Origin: Acidobacteriota bacterium | GTDB lineage: Bacteria; Acidobacteriota; UBA6911; RPQK01; JAPXNP01 | Reading direction: 5' to 3' | DNA length: 33,387 nucleotides | Assembly (NCBI GenBank): GCA_020350445.1 | Contig: CP070717.1 | Span: 4,997,354-5,030,740 of the forward strand | Shown: piece by piece, positions 7,404 to 16,675 of the stretch | How positions within the stretch are numbered: the stretch's first letter is position 1 | Layout: each line of letters starts with the position of its first letter | Program-made: the position numbers and the translations under genes | The notes under the pieces: model-generated | The model's database searches: none | What the model saw: only the letters and a program-made list of their open reading frames with translations | What the model was told of the DNA's origin: nothing

Positions 7404-7987
7404 AGCAAGCTGCGCCTGTATTCCTTTTCAAGCTTTTCCCACTGGCCGGCCCTGAGGGATTCCAGCAACCTTTCCAGCCGGGTCACGATATCCTCAGCCA
7501 ATAAGAGGATATCCGAAATCTCGATCCCTTCCAGTTTCAGGGAGGTCGCTTTCTGATCCAGGTCCGGTGGAAACTGCGACTGATAAACATTCACTCCGAT
7601 TCCGATCACCGCCCAGGTGATCCGGTCACCTTGTGAACCCAGTTCGGTCAGAATCCCACAAACCTTTTTCCCGTTGAGATAGACATCATTCGGATGCTTG
7701 ACGGCAACAACCGGGGCTGAATCGCTGACGGCCCTGATAGCGTGGGCAACGGAGAGACTCGATATGACATTGAGAAACTCCGTATTCGCCATCTTCCAGT
7801 CCGGGTAGAAGAGAAATGACAGGTACAGTCCTTCACCGGCCGGGGAGTTCCACACCCGTCCAAAACGCCCTTTTCCGGCGGTCTGCTCACGAGCCACCAC
7901 GATCCGAGGTTCCAGTTCCTCCACGAACTGTTTCAGGTAGTCATTCGTGGACTCAACCGAATCGAGTAGTTCCATCTGTCCAAACAC
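7400..7987 (-). CDS. birA: Biotin-[acetyl-CoA-carboxylase] ligase
   Basis: A biotin protein ligase that makes biotinyl-AMP and transfers biotin to the carboxyl-carrier domain of acetyl-CoA carboxylase. The ligase domain is visible as STNDYLK, the biotin/AMP loop GKGRFGRVW, the KHPNDVYLNGKKVCGILTE segment and the GIGVNV motif. In the fourth motif the usual KWPND reads KHPND. There is no N-terminal helix-turn-helix, so this is a class I ligase without repressor function. I place the start at a GTG (7985-7987) because AGGAG stands six bases before it, giving 195 residues. An upstream in-frame GTG at 8008 has no such site. Confidence 0.93.
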   Translation of the reverse strand: MFGQMELLDSVESTNDYLKQFVEELEPRIVVAREQTAGKGRFGRVWNSPAGEGLYLSFLFYPDWKMANTEFLNVISSLSVAHAIRAVSDSAPVVAVKHPNDVYLNGKKVCGILTELGSQGDRITWAVIGIGVNVYQSQFPPDLDQKATSLKLEGIEISDILLLAEDIVTRLERLLESLRAGQWEKLEKEYRRSLL

Positions 7988-8033
7988 AGGAGACTCCTGC
8001 TGCGTCACGACAAGCCGCGGTCCACCTGGGCCC

Positions 8034-10700
8034 CTATCCCTTTGCGCTGACCAGGACCTTCAGCTGATCCTCGATCTTCTCGAGCTTCTGCAGGACCTCC
8101 CGGTGACGGTTCCTGGTCTTCTCAACAACAGCATCCGGCGCCTTACTCAGGAAACTCTCGTTCGAGAGCTTGCGCTGCAGATTCTCGATTTCTCCGAGGG
8201 TCCGCTTCTTCTCCTTTTCGAGCCGGCTCATCTCAGCATCGACATCAATCACATCATCGAGCAAAAGGCCGAATTCCGTGTCTCCCGCAACACCTTGGAG
8301 CAGGATCTTTCCAGAAGGCCATTCCGTGACGAAATCGACCGCACGAGTCTTGACGAGATTCTGCACATGGTGCAACTGCGACTCGACAAACTGCCTTCCC
8401 TCGCTGGAACAGCGGAATACGACATCCAGTGCGTGCCGCGGATCGATGTTGTTTTCGGCACGAGCTGTCCGCATCGCTGTAATCAGCCCCTGCAACCGGG
8501 CCAGATCTCGATCGGCCTTCTCATCAATCCAGGCCTCACGGACAACTGGAAAGGCAGCCCGCATGATCGTTTCACCTTCATGCGGCAGCTTCTGCCAGAG
8601 TTCCTCCGTGATAAAGGGGATGAACGGATGCAGCAAGCGGAATGACGTATCCAGAACATAAACAGCGACACGCTGGGCTCTGCGCCGATCTGGGGAGTCC
8701 TCGCCGGTAAAGGCTGCCTTGATCAACTCGATGTACCAGTCACAGACTTCATGCCAGAAGAAGTGGTAGAGGGTATTGCTCGCTTCGTGGACAAAGAATC
8801 GATCAAGGTCCTTTTCGACCGATGCGATCGTCTGATGCAGACGGGACAGAATCCACCGCTCCTCGAGCTTCAGTTGCCCGGACTCGAGCAGTTCTTCGAC
8901 TTCCTCGGCTCCAACCGGTTTGGTCTCATCGAGATTCATGAGCAGGAATCGGGCGGCGTTCCAGATCTTGTTACAGAAGGCCCGATAGCCCGCCATCCGG
9001 TTAACCGAAAACGGGATGTCTGCGCCGGGAACCGCCATCACCGAGAGAGTAAACCGGACAGCGTCGGTCCCGTAGTCATCGATGATGCCCAGGGGATCGA
9101 TAATGTTGCCTCGCGATTTCGACATCTTCTGCCCGTCTTCATCCCGTACGAGTCCGTTGATGAAGACTTTTTCGAAAGGCACCTGATCCATGAACCGGAG
9201 CCCCATCATCATCATTCGGGCGACCCAGAAAAAGATGATATCGAAACCTGTCACCATCGTTGATGTGGGGTAATAGAGCTCGAGTTCCCGGGTCTTTTCA
9301 GGCCAGCCAAGGGTTGAAAACGGCCAGAGCCCCGAACTGAACCAGGTATCCAGAACATCAGTTTCCTGTACCAGCAGTGTCGAACCGCAGCTGGAACACT
9401 CCTTTGGGTCTTCAAGGGAAACGGTCAGATGTCCGCAGCCGCCACAGGTCCAGGCGGGCACTCGGTGTCCCCACCAGAGCTGACGGCTGATACACCAGTC
9501 ATGGATATTCCGCATCCACTCGAAATAGATCTTCTCGTAGTTCTGTGGGACGAAGACCGTGCGTTTCTCTTCCACGGCACGGTTCGCCTGATCTGCCAGC
9601 GGCTTAACCTTGACGAACCACTGGCGGCTGACGAGCGGTTCAACCACCGTCTGACAGCGCTGGCACTGTCCCACATTGTGGTTGTGCTTTTCGACCTTCT
9701 CCAGCAGACCCAGTTTCTCCAGGTCCTGAACCACGCGCTGTCTTGCCTCATCCCGGTCAAGACCGGCGTAAACTCCCGCTTCTTCTGTCATCGCCCCGTC
9801 ATCGCCGATAACCTTAATGATCGGTAAGTCGTGCCGGCGTCCGGCTTCGAAGTCAGCCGGATCATGGCCAGGAGTCACTTTGACGACTCCGGTTCCGAAC
9901 TCGGTCTCGACAAAATCGTCGAAAATGACGGGGATCTCCCGATTCATCAAGGGCAGCAGGATCGTCTTCCCCTTGAGATCGGAATATCGTTCGTCATTTG
10001 GATGGACGGCCACAGCGGTGTCTCCGAGCATCGTTTCAGGCCGCGTCGTGGCGACAGTGACGAATCGATCGGAACCGGCGACCGGATAACGGATGTGCCA
10101 AAGATGCCCGTTGGCCGGCTCGTATTCAACTTCGAGATCGGAGATTGCTGTCACGCAACGGGGACACCAATTCACCAGGTACTCACCGCGATAAACGAGT
10201 CCCTGTTCATAAAGCTGAACGAAGACTTCTCGAACCGCTCGAGAAAGGCCTTCATCCAACGTAAAGCGTTTCCGGCTCCAGTCACAGGAACAGCCCAGCC
10301 GCCGAATCTGTTTCAGAATGTTCGCCTCGGCGATCGCTTTCCAATCCCAGACGATCTGCTCGAACTCCTCACGGCTGAAATCGGTGCGTTTCTTCCCTTC
10401 ATCCGCCAGTCTGCGCTCAACGACGTTCTGGGTTGCGATTCCAGCGTGATCCGTTCCCGGGACCCAGAGAACATTCAATCCTCTCATCCGGTTCCATCGG
10501 GCGAGGATATCCTGGAGGGTAATATTGAGCGCGTGCCCCATGTGCAGGGAACCGGTCACGTTGGGAGGAGGGAGCACCATCGTAAAGGGTTCTCCTCCAG
10601 CGTCGGGATCTCCTTCAAAGAAACCCTGCGATTCCCACCAGTTGTAGAGCTTCTCTTCCGTTTCAGTCGGTTCGTACGTCTTTGAAATCTCAATCGCCAC
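8034..10700 (-). CDS. valS: Valyl-tRNA synthetase
   Basis: An 888-residue class I synthetase that charges tRNA-Val. The HIGH box is HMGH (53-56) and the KMSKS box lies at 525-529. The large CP1 editing domain lies between them and includes the [17 protein letters not shown] editing-pocket signature. Cys pairs in the editing and zinc-binding inserts are visible (CPRC, CQRC, CGGC, CSSC). The C-terminal 70 residues form the ValRS-specific coiled coil ([20 protein letters not shown]). The start is GTG (10698-10700), not ATG, with GGAG six bases before it. It is the first gene of valS > birA > ftsY. Confidence 0.97.
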   Translation of the reverse strand: MAIEISKTYEPTETEEKLYNWWESQGFFEGDPDAGGEPFTMVLPPPNVTGSLHMGHALNITLQDILARWNRMRGLNVLWVPGTDHAGIATQNVVERRLADEGKKRTDFSREEFEQIVWDWKAIAEANILKQIRRLGCSCDWSRKRFTLDEGLSRAVREVFVQLYEQGLVYRGEYLVNWCPRCVTAISDLEVEYEPANGHLWHIRYPVAGSDRFVTVATTRPETMLGDTAVAVHPNDERYSDLKGKTILLPLMNREIPVIFDDFVETEFGTGVVKVTPGHDPADFEAGRRHDLPIIKVIGDDGAMTEEAGVYAGLDRDEARQRVVQDLEKLGLLEKVEKHNHNVGQCQRCQTVVEPLVSRQWFVKVKPLADQANRAVEEKRTVFVPQNYEKIYFEWMRNIHDWCISRQLWWGHRVPAWTCGGCGHLTVSLEDPKECSSCGSTLLVQETDVLDTWFSSGLWPFSTLGWPEKTRELELYYPTSTMVTGFDIIFFWVARMMMMGLRFMDQVPFEKVFINGLVRDEDGQKMSKSRGNIIDPLGIIDDYGTDAVRFTLSVMAVPGADIPFSVNRMAGYRAFCNKIWNAARFLLMNLDETKPVGAEEVEELLESGQLKLEERWILSRLHQTIASVEKDLDRFFVHEASNTLYHFFWHEVCDWYIELIKAAFTGEDSPDRRRAQRVAVYVLDTSFRLLHPFIPFITEELWQKLPHEGETIMRAAFPVVREAWIDEKADRDLARLQGLITAMRTARAENNIDPRHALDVVFRCSSEGRQFVESQLHHVQNLVKTRAVDFVTEWPSGKILLQGVAGDTEFGLLLDDVIDVDAEMSRLEKEKKRTLGEIENLQRKLSNESFLSKAPDAVVEKTRNRHREVLQKLEKIEDQLKVLVSAKG

Positions 10701-10739
10701 AAGGAACTCCTGTCAAGGTTGTCGTAAACGAAGCCCCGA

Positions 10740-10766
10740 ATTATATCGCACAGAGGGGCAGGCCAA
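10740..10766 (-). promoter_or_regulatory. Promoter of valS-birA-ftsY
   Basis: On the minus strand there is a perfect TATAAT -10 (10740-10745) with a TTGGCC -35 (10761-10766) at a short 15-base spacing. It lies between the response-regulator stop and the valS GTG, giving a leader of about 33 bases. A GCCCC/GGGGC inverted repeat encloses the -10 and may weakly terminate the upstream operon. No T-box features were seen. Confidence 0.6.
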
Positions 10767-10787
10767 GGGTCGAGGTACGTAAAGGCG

Positions 10788-11444
10788 CTATTCCTTGATT
10801 ACCTTATGGGCAACTTCAGGAAGGAGTTCGCGCAATGCGAGAGGGAGCCGGCGGGAAACTTCACCGATCAAAACACTGAACTGCTCCGGTGAAAGCCCTT
10901 CCGCCCAAGCCGGACCTGAGACCACCGACTTCCGGTTAAGACTGGAAATCTCAGGGCGACACTCTTCCAGGGTCAAATCGAAAAGAAGCTCCGCATCGGT
11001 GTCCGGTAATGGCAGATCGAGGAAGTTCTCATCAACCTGCTCCCAGGGTGGCCGGGCAGCCTCTTCCCGTTCTTCTTCAGCTCGTCGAACCGCGTTCTGG
11101 ACGAACTCCACCAGATGCGACGTTTCGAAGGGCTTGGTGAGACAGCCTTCGTAGGGGATGCCAGCCGCCCGCTGCTCGTCAAAAGGCTCAAAGGCGCTGG
11201 CCAGAAATATCACCGGCAAAGAAGATGTTCGGGGATCTTCCTTCAGTTCGCGACACAGTTCATAGCCATCGAGAACGGGAAGGGAAAGATCGAGAAGAAC
11301 GACATCGGCGCCTCGACGCCGGATATGTTCGAGGGCACTGGCCCCATTCTCGAAACAGAACAATTCACAATCCTCACCGGCAAATGAGAGTTCTACAACC
11401 TTCTGAATCGTCTTGCTGTCGTCGGCCAGTACTAGGTGGTACAT
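10788..11444 (-). CDS. Response regulator with receiver domain and short non-DNA-binding tail
   Basis: A 218-residue protein with an N-terminal CheY-like receiver domain. It has acidic DD near residues 8-9, the phospho-accepting Asp in VVLLDLSLP, the switch residue region FLASAF and Lys in CLTKPF. The C-terminal 95 residues have no recognisable helix-turn-helix or enzymatic domain and end in LRELLPEVAHKVIKE, a tail resembling that of receiver proteins in delta-proteobacteria and acidobacteria. No histidine kinase lies in the window. It is the last gene of the def-to-bamD run, 10 bases after bamD, with a weak ribosome site. The output mechanism is unknown. Confidence 0.85.
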   Translation of the reverse strand: MYHLVLADDSKTIQKVVELSFAGEDCELFCFENGASALEHIRRRGADVVLLDLSLPVLDGYELCRELKEDPRTSSLPVIFLASAFEPFDEQRAAGIPYEGCLTKPFETSHLVEFVQNAVRRAEEEREEAARPPWEQVDENFLDLPLPDTDAELLFDLTLEECRPEISSLNRKSVVSGPAWAEGLSPEQFSVLIGEVSRRLPLALRELLPEVAHKVIKE

Positions 11445-11454
11445 CTTCGGTTGA

Positions 11455-12426
11455 TTAAGGATTTCCCTCCGAATCAGAAGGCAATCCTTCTCCTGCTAGT
11501 TCACGTTGTTCAGCCCGCTTCCGCGCTACCTCGTAGATATCGGGACGCCCCGTAAAGATCTGCATCACACTCTTGAAAGGATCCCATACCGAGAAGTTCT
11601 TCTCAATCCTATTCGAAGCATGTATGGCCGCCGCCTGTTCATCCACAACCGGGACATCCTTTTCCAGAAGAATCAGCCGTTCCTTCGCAGTGTCAAAATA
11701 TTCGCTGAAGGGGTACTCGGCTGCGATTCGCGCATAGTAGACCGAAGCTTCGGTCACGCGGCCAGACTCCTCCAGTGATCTGCCCAGCTTGAACAGCGTA
11801 TCGTCCATCATACTGAAGTTCGGATACTTGTCGAGAACGTTCTTGAACCTCATTTCAGCAGCGGTGTAAGAATTCCGTTTGTAGTAGAAACTCCCGATTG
11901 TGTGGTCATGTCGAGCCAGGCTCTCTTCGACTTCGCGAAGCGCTTCAGTGGCTGTTGGTGAGAGCTCACTGTCGGGGTAGTTCTGCAGAAAGCGTTTGAA
12001 CTCGGTCTCGGCCTTTCTGGCATTCGTGGGATCCCGATCGTAGGGCCTCATCAATCGGTAGTTGATCGCCGCAATCTTCAACTGAGCGTCATCCGCCATT
12101 TCATGGGTGGGATAGAAGATCAGGAAGTCCTTGTACTGGGCTTCGGCCTGAAGCAGATTCTCCGTTCCAGCTTCTGAATAATAGGAATCAGCGATCGCAA
12201 GAAAGGATGCTGGAGTGTACTCGCTGTCCGGGTAAGTGTTGATCAATGTCTGAAACGACAGACGTGCCTTGATGTACTGCCCTTTCTCCAAATACTCCAT
12301 CCCGTTTTCAAACAACTGGGTATCCGGGGCTGCTGCACCCTCCTGGAGGCCAGCACTCTTCTGTCCACAACCAGACAGCAACAGCGCCGCAAAAACCAGG
12401 ATCAGAATACTCCTCATCCACCTCAT
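11455..12426 (-). CDS. bamD: Outer-membrane assembly lipoprotein BamD-like
   Basis: A lipoprotein with TPR repeats resembling BamD/ComL, part of the machine that folds beta-barrel proteins in the outer membrane. The start at 12426 gives a signal peptide ending in the lipobox LLSGC, with the lipidated Cys at about residue 20. It is followed by repeated TPR units such as FENGMEYLEKGQYIKARLSF and YPDSEYTPASFLAIADSYYS, each with the NTYPDSEY-type loop of BamD. The 323-residue length exceeds E. coli BamD (about 245), through an extended C-terminus (after about 265) of unknown role. The 12426 ATG has GAGG seven bases upstream; the longer frame starts with a TTG. A YbgF/CpoB-type TPR protein is the alternative. 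Confidence 0.85.
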   Translation of the reverse strand: MRWMRSILILVFAALLLSGCGQKSAGLQEGAAAPDTQLFENGMEYLEKGQYIKARLSFQTLINTYPDSEYTPASFLAIADSYYSEAGTENLLQAEAQYKDFLIFYPTHEMADDAQLKIAAINYRLMRPYDRDPTNARKAETEFKRFLQNYPDSELSPTATEALREVEESLARHDHTIGSFYYKRNSYTAAEMRFKNVLDKYPNFSMMDDTLFKLGRSLEESGRVTEASVYYARIAAEYPFSEYFDTAKERLILLEKDVPVVDEQAAAIHASNRIEKNFSVWDPFKSVMQIFTGRPDIYEVARKRAEQRELAGEGLPSDSEGNP

Positions 12427-12458
12427 AAGAAAACCTCGATCTATCTTGTTCAAATTCT

Positions 12459-13127
12459 TTAAATAGCGGCCCTGGATGCAGTGTCCTGCATCTGCCTAAA
12501 ACTGACCGCTGGATCTTTCGTTCCAAAGACGGCCGTCCCTGCCACAACAATATCTACGCCCGCCTGAACTGCGTCGGCGACATTACTCAAATCGATACCG
12601 CCATCTATCTCAATCTCAACCTGAATGTCCTGCGAGCGAATAAGATCCCTCAATTTTCGCACTTTTTCGAAACTAGTTGAAATGAATTCCTGTCCACCAA
12701 ACCCGGGGTTGACTGACATCAGTAGGACAAAATCAGATTTTCGCAGGATTTCGTCCAGGACTCCAACCGGTGTATGCGGATTCAGAACCACCCCGGCGCG
12801 AACCCCACGGGACCTGATCTTCGTCAACATCAGATCCAGGTGACGGGAGGCTTCGTAGTGCACACTCAAGTAGTCGGCACCTGCATCCAGGAAATCATCA
12901 ATCATAGCTTCCGGATCAGACACCATCAGGTGAACATCGAGAGGAAGTGACGTCACCCGCCGGACCGCCCGGACAACCGGAGGTCCAATCGTCAAGTTCG
13001 GTACGAAATGACCATCCATCACGTCGACATGCAGCAACTGGGCACCGGCCCGCTCCACGAGCGTGATATCCCTTTCCAGGTTGGCAAAATCTGCAGCCAG
13101 AATTGACGGAGCAATCCGCGGCTTCAT
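12459..13127 (-). CDS. rpe: Ribulose-phosphate 3-epimerase
   Basis: A 222-residue TIM-barrel enzyme interconverting ribulose 5-phosphate and xylulose 5-phosphate in the pentose phosphate pathway. Family signatures are visible: IAPSILAADF at the N-terminus, HVDVMDGHFVPN (metal-binding His/Asp), DVHLMV, VLLMSVNPGFGGQ (Asp replaced by Ser in the usual VLLMTVNPG run), EIDGGI and VAGTAVF. Its ATG overlaps the TGA of the PASTA gene as ATGA (13124-13127). Placement next to rsmB and a PASTA protein matches a widespread gene order. Confidence 0.97.
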   Translation of the reverse strand: MKPRIAPSILAADFANLERDITLVERAGAQLLHVDVMDGHFVPNLTIGPPVVRAVRRVTSLPLDVHLMVSDPEAMIDDFLDAGADYLSVHYEASRHLDLMLTKIRSRGVRAGVVLNPHTPVGVLDEILRKSDFVLLMSVNPGFGGQEFISTSFEKVRKLRDLIRSQDIQVEIEIDGGIDLSNVADAVQAGVDIVVAGTAVFGTKDPAVSFRQMQDTASRAAI

Positions 13128-13861
13128 CGAGCGACCTCCAGGTTGATCGATTCATCCTCTCTCAACATATATCCCGGTTCGGGAAACTGGCGAACAACGG
13201 TGCCCCGCCGAACATCTCCATGAGAACGATAAAAAATCCGGGCTTCAAAGCCGTGCTCCTTGAGGAACATCAGAACCCGGTTGAAATTCAACCCCGTAAT
13301 ATCGGGCATTACATAGGACATTCGTTTTTGTTTCTGAACCAGAAGATCGATCTGATCACTCAGAGTTCCCGTTGAGGCAGGTGAAGGCACCTGATCAAGG
13401 ACCATCTCATCTTCACCCACACCTGAAATCTCGGTAACGACACCTATACCAAATCCATTCTGTTCCGCCAGTAAACGCCCGGCCCGAACCGATGTTCCCT
13501 TCAAATCGGGCACGGCGGTCACCCGCCTTCCCAGACTGACCACAACCCGAACATCGCGTTCCGCCTTGATACCCACTCCCGGTTCCGGCGACTGCGAAAT
13601 GATCGTATCTGCCGGGGCATAAGAATCGTAGCGACGGCCATCGACCACGAGTTTCAGTTCCAGCCTGTCAAAGAGTCCGCGCGCATCCTCCAGCGACATC
13701 CCGACCAGCGTCGGGGCCTCGAGGACCTTGCCTCTGACGGCAAATCGCATCCCGATAATCACACTGAACACAAAAACGACGAGCAGGATCCCGGCAAGCA
13801 ATACTCCCTTCCCAAACGTGACAAACCGGAACTGCAAACCGCTTTTCTGTTGCCCTCGCAT
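13124..13861 (-). CDS. Membrane-anchored triple-PASTA-domain protein without kinase domain
   Basis: A 245-residue protein with a short basic cytoplasmic N-terminus, one transmembrane helix (about 22-42, VLLAGILLVVFVFSVIIG) and three PASTA domains (about 48-115, 116-183 and 184-245). Each has the V/P-D-hx-G-h-s-h-x-x-A...h-x-x-x-x-F/L pattern and a Q-x-P-x-P-G-type end. PASTA domains bind muropeptides or peptidoglycan in PBPs and Ser/Thr kinases; here they should face the periplasm. There is no kinase or transpeptidase domain. The start at 13861 has GAAGGG five bases upstream and is preferred to a TTG at 13888. It lies between rsmB and rpe, the position held by the PASTA kinase PrkC in Firmicutes. 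Confidence 0.88.
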   Translation of the reverse strand: MRGQQKSGLQFRFVTFGKGVLLAGILLVVFVFSVIIGMRFAVRGKVLEAPTLVGMSLEDARGLFDRLELKLVVDGRRYDSYAPADTIISQSPEPGVGIKAERDVRVVVSLGRRVTAVPDLKGTSVRAGRLLAEQNGFGIGVVTEISGVGEDEMVLDQVPSPASTGTLSDQIDLLVQKQKRMSYVMPDITGLNFNRVLMFLKEHGFEARIFYRSHGDVRRGTVVRQFPEPGYMLREDESINLEVAR

Positions 13862-13912
13862 CTGAACCCTTCTCATCCTTCGAACCAATTTGCCTAAAGT
13901 AACATAGGCGGC

Positions 13913-15211
13913 TCAGAGCCGTCGAATTCGGGCGGCAAAGAAACCATCCCCCGACGCTTCCTCTGCAAAGGTCCGGATGAAGTCACCAAAGACCGCTGCA
14001 TTCTTCTGCGACTGCAGGAATGCATTGACCACCTCTTCGTTCTCCTCCACTTCTGTCGAACAGGTCGAATAAACCATCTCTCCACCCGGCTTCAGGCCGG
14101 CGAAGGCGTTTCGGAGGATCTGAAGCTGTCGGATATGGTAGCGATCCAACTCCGCAGGATGGACCGACCAACGAACGTCTGGATTGCTCCGAATCGTTCC
14201 CAGCCCCGAACAGGGGACATCGGCAAGAACAAAGTCAAACTGTGCCCGCCAGGGGGCTTGCCCCGTCAGATCGGCAAGCGCCAGACTGACCCCACGGACC
14301 CCATGATGTTCGAACCGCTTCTTCATTTGGTCCAACCGTCGCCAACTGGAATCCGCACAGATCAGCCGAGCCTCAGGCCTCAACTGCGAAGCGAGAATCA
14401 TGGCCTTGCCTCCCGGGGCCGAACAGACATCCGCAACCCACTCGCACCGGGACAGATCTACCAGGTTGGCGATTCTCTGGCTCGAGGGATCCATGAAAAA
14501 GCAACTGCCCTCTCGGTAGAGCGGATGCTCATGGAAGCGGGGAGCCTTGATCACGGCTGCCGCTGGCAACTGCCCCAAAGGCGCCGCCTCGATGCCTTCC
14601 GCCCGAAGTCTCTCGAGGAAAAGCTCCCTCGTCGTCTTGAACGGGTTGACCCAAACCACAGGTTCGGGAACCGTGTTGTTTCTCGAAAGCAGCCGCTTCG
14701 CTTTTGCGAGTCCAAAGCGATTGACATAACGTTCGACTAACCAGGAAGGATGGCTGAAGCGGATAGCCAGACTCTCGACCGAGTGGTCCTCTGGGATCTC
14801 GGGCCGCCCTCGCAGGAAAGATCGTAACAGTCCATTCACAAACCCGGCGGCAGACCGCTTCCGAAAGTGCCGGCACAGACTGACCGCTTCGTTGACGGCA
14901 GCATGGTTGGGTACGCGCAGAAAGACGATCTGATAAATGGCGGTCCTCAGAATCCAGAGCACCTCTTTGTCGAGTCGGGAAAGAGGCTTGCGGGACAAGG
15001 CCGAAATGAAGAAGTCAATTGTCCCCCTCCAGCGGCAGGTCCCATTGATCAACTCCTTGACCAGCACCTGGTCACGGGGTTCGAGCCCCAGAAACGCCTC
15101 CGAAGCAAGCTGGGCATCAAACCCGCTCGAACGGTCAAACCGGTTGATCAAGATCCGAACGGCAAACGCACGAGGCGACCCGCTGGTGACACCGTCATTG
15201 GTTGAAGACAT
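13913..15211 (-). CDS. rsmB: 16S rRNA (cytosine-967 C5)-methyltransferase RsmB
   Basis: A 432-residue protein with an N-terminal NusB-like RNA-binding domain (about 10-135) followed by a Rossmann-type methyltransferase. SAM-binding motif CSAPGGK lies at 263-269, motif IV DVPCSGLGT at 331-339 with C334, and motif VI YSTCS at 381-385 with the catalytic Cys C384. It uses SAM to methylate C967 of 16S rRNA (E. coli numbering). The full-length form fits RsmB rather than RsmF or NSUN types. It starts 10 bases after the fmt stop, so the two are probably co-translated, and it is followed after 51 bases by the PASTA gene. Confidence 0.96.
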   Translation of the reverse strand: MSSTNDGVTSGSPRAFAVRILINRFDRSSGFDAQLASEAFLGLEPRDQVLVKELINGTCRWRGTIDFFISALSRKPLSRLDKEVLWILRTAIYQIVFLRVPNHAAVNEAVSLCRHFRKRSAAGFVNGLLRSFLRGRPEIPEDHSVESLAIRFSHPSWLVERYVNRFGLAKAKRLLSRNNTVPEPVVWVNPFKTTRELFLERLRAEGIEAAPLGQLPAAAVIKAPRFHEHPLYREGSCFFMDPSSQRIANLVDLSRCEWVADVCSAPGGKAMILASQLRPEARLICADSSWRRLDQMKKRFEHHGVRGVSLALADLTGQAPWRAQFDFVLADVPCSGLGTIRSNPDVRWSVHPAELDRYHIRQLQILRNAFAGLKPGGEMVYSTCSTEVEENEEVVNAFLQSQKNAAVFGDFIRTFAEEASGDGFFAARIRRL

Positions 15212-15221
15212 CGTGCTTTGC

Positions 15222-16166
15222 TCAGCTAAAGCGGTCGCCCTGTTTCAACTGGGTCCCGTTCAGAAAGTCCTTTGCCGAAACCCGCTTCCGGCTCGGCAAC
15301 TGCAGTTCGAGAGCGCGAAGAACAGATCCCTTCCCGCAGGAAATCAAGAGGTTGTCGCCTTCGGCTGCCACGACCTGTCCAGGATCAACCGAAGAGTCAC
15401 CTGATCCGGCTTCGACAGCACTCTTCCAGAACTTCACCTCAACTTCTTTCCAGGTAAAGAACGAACCCGGCCAGGGGTTCATCGCCCGGACCTGATTGTG
15501 AAGGGAGTCCGCCGTACGCGTCCAGTCAATCCGACCATCGGACTTCTTTATCCTGGGAGCGAGGGTTGCCTTCGAATGATCCTGGGCAACTGGAACTATA
15601 TCTCCCGAGACATACCCGCCCAGTGTCTGCATCAGCAGTTCAGCACCCCGTTGAGCCAACACTACCTCCAATTCCCCGGTACTCATTGAATTGGGAATGG
15701 GAAGGGTTTCCATGTTCAGGATATCTCCGGTGTCCATCCCTTCATCAATCTTCATGATGGTGACACCGGTTTCGGAGTCTCCATTCCAGATCGCATGCGC
15801 GGCGGGTGCGGCACCACGGTAGAACGGCAGGATCGAGGCGTGAACATTAACCGTGCCCTGCCGTGGGATCTCAAAGAACTCCCGAATCAGGATCTGGCCG
15901 AAGGCAACCACGACAGCCACATCCGGAGACAGGCTCCGCATTAATGTCAAGGATTCGGGGCTCTTGCGCAACGACTGGAACTGGTGGCAGGGGATCTCGT
16001 ACCTTTCGGCCACTACCTTGACTGGAGGCGGAGTCAGTCTCTGTCCTCGTCCCGATTTCCGATCGGGCTGAGTAATCACGGCGACAACGTCAACGGAAGG
16101 GTCTTGGATCAGAGTTTCAAGCGACGGAACGGCAAACTCGGGGGTACCCAGGAAGACAACCCGCAT
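15222..16166 (-). CDS. fmt: Methionyl-tRNA formyltransferase
   Basis: A 314-residue enzyme that formylates Met-tRNA-fMet using 10-formyl-THF. The N-terminal MRVVFLGTPEFAVPSLE is the classic family start. The catalytic Asn-His-Asp set appears in VNVHASILPFYRGAAP (Asn and His) and IDEGMDTGDI (Asp). The C-terminal OB-fold region holds AMNPWPGSF. The ATG at 16164-16166 is chosen because GGGGAG stands five bases before it and it overlaps the def stop by one base (TGATG). Tandem GTG codons just upstream are an inferior alternative. Confidence 0.97.
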   Translation of the reverse strand: MRVVFLGTPEFAVPSLETLIQDPSVDVVAVITQPDRKSGRGQRLTPPPVKVVAERYEIPCHQFQSLRKSPESLTLMRSLSPDVAVVVAFGQILIREFFEIPRQGTVNVHASILPFYRGAAPAAHAIWNGDSETGVTIMKIDEGMDTGDILNMETLPIPNSMSTGELEVVLAQRGAELLMQTLGGYVSGDIVPVAQDHSKATLAPRIKKSDGRIDWTRTADSLHNQVRAMNPWPGSFFTWKEVEVKFWKSAVEAGSGDSSVDPGQVVAAEGDNLLISCGKGSVLRALELQLPSRKRVSAKDFLNGTQLKQGDRFS

Positions 16167-16675
16167 CACCACTCCCCATTTCGGATCAGTTTCCGAATCC
16201 TGCGCTTGAGCAAGTCTCGCTTGAGAGCCGAAAGATGCTGCAGATACAGGACTCCATCCAGATGATCGATTTCATGACAGAGCAAACGGGCCATCAGGTT
16301 GGCCCCTTCAACCTCAACCGGATTGCCGTCCAGGTCCTGGGCTTTAACCCGAACCGAGAAGGGGCGCTCCACGACCGCTGTAAGCCCTGGAAGGCTCAGA
16401 CACCCTTCCTCTTCCTTCTGACGCCCAGTAACCTCGACAACCTCAGGATTGACCAGAACCATCTGATGTCCGTTCTCATCACCCGCAGTCGGATCGAGCA
16501 CGATCAGACGGATGTTTACCCCAACCTGTGGAGCAGCTAATCCGATACCGGGAGCAGCATACATCGTCTCGAGCATGTCGCGGGCGAGGTTCTTCAATTC
16601 CTCATCGAAGACCTCGACGGGAACACACTTCTCCTCGAGGCTGGGCTCGGGATACTTCACAATCGGTCTGATCAT
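16166..16675 (-). CDS. def: Peptide deformylase
   Basis: A 169-residue Fe/Zn hydrolase that removes the N-formyl group from new proteins. All three motifs are intact: GIGLAAPQVG (about 44-53), EGCLSLPG with the metal Cys, and HEIDHLDG with the two metal His and catalytic Glu. The start ATG (16673-16675) has AAGGA about six bases before it. It is the first gene of def > fmt > rsmB > PASTA > rpe > bamD > response regulator, pairing formylation and deformylation. Confidence 0.97.
   Translation of the reverse strand: MIRPIVKYPEPSLEEKCVPVEVFDEELKNLARDMLETMYAAPGIGLAAPQVGVNIRLIVLDPTAGDENGHQMVLVNPEVVEVTGRQKEEEGCLSLPGLTAVVERPFSVRVKAQDLDGNPVEVEGANLMARLLCHEIDHLDGVLYLQHLSALKRDLLKRRIRKLIRNGEW

Noticed and set aside
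10701-10787. T-box leader or attenuator before valS
   Set aside because: The gap is under 90 bases and has no T-box sequence; only a -10 box inside a weak GCCCC/GGGGC dyad.
15070-15086. GGGGTTCGAGCCCCA, which looks like a tRNA T-arm
   Set aside because: It lies inside the rsmB coding sequence and no acceptor, D or anticodon arm can be folded around it.
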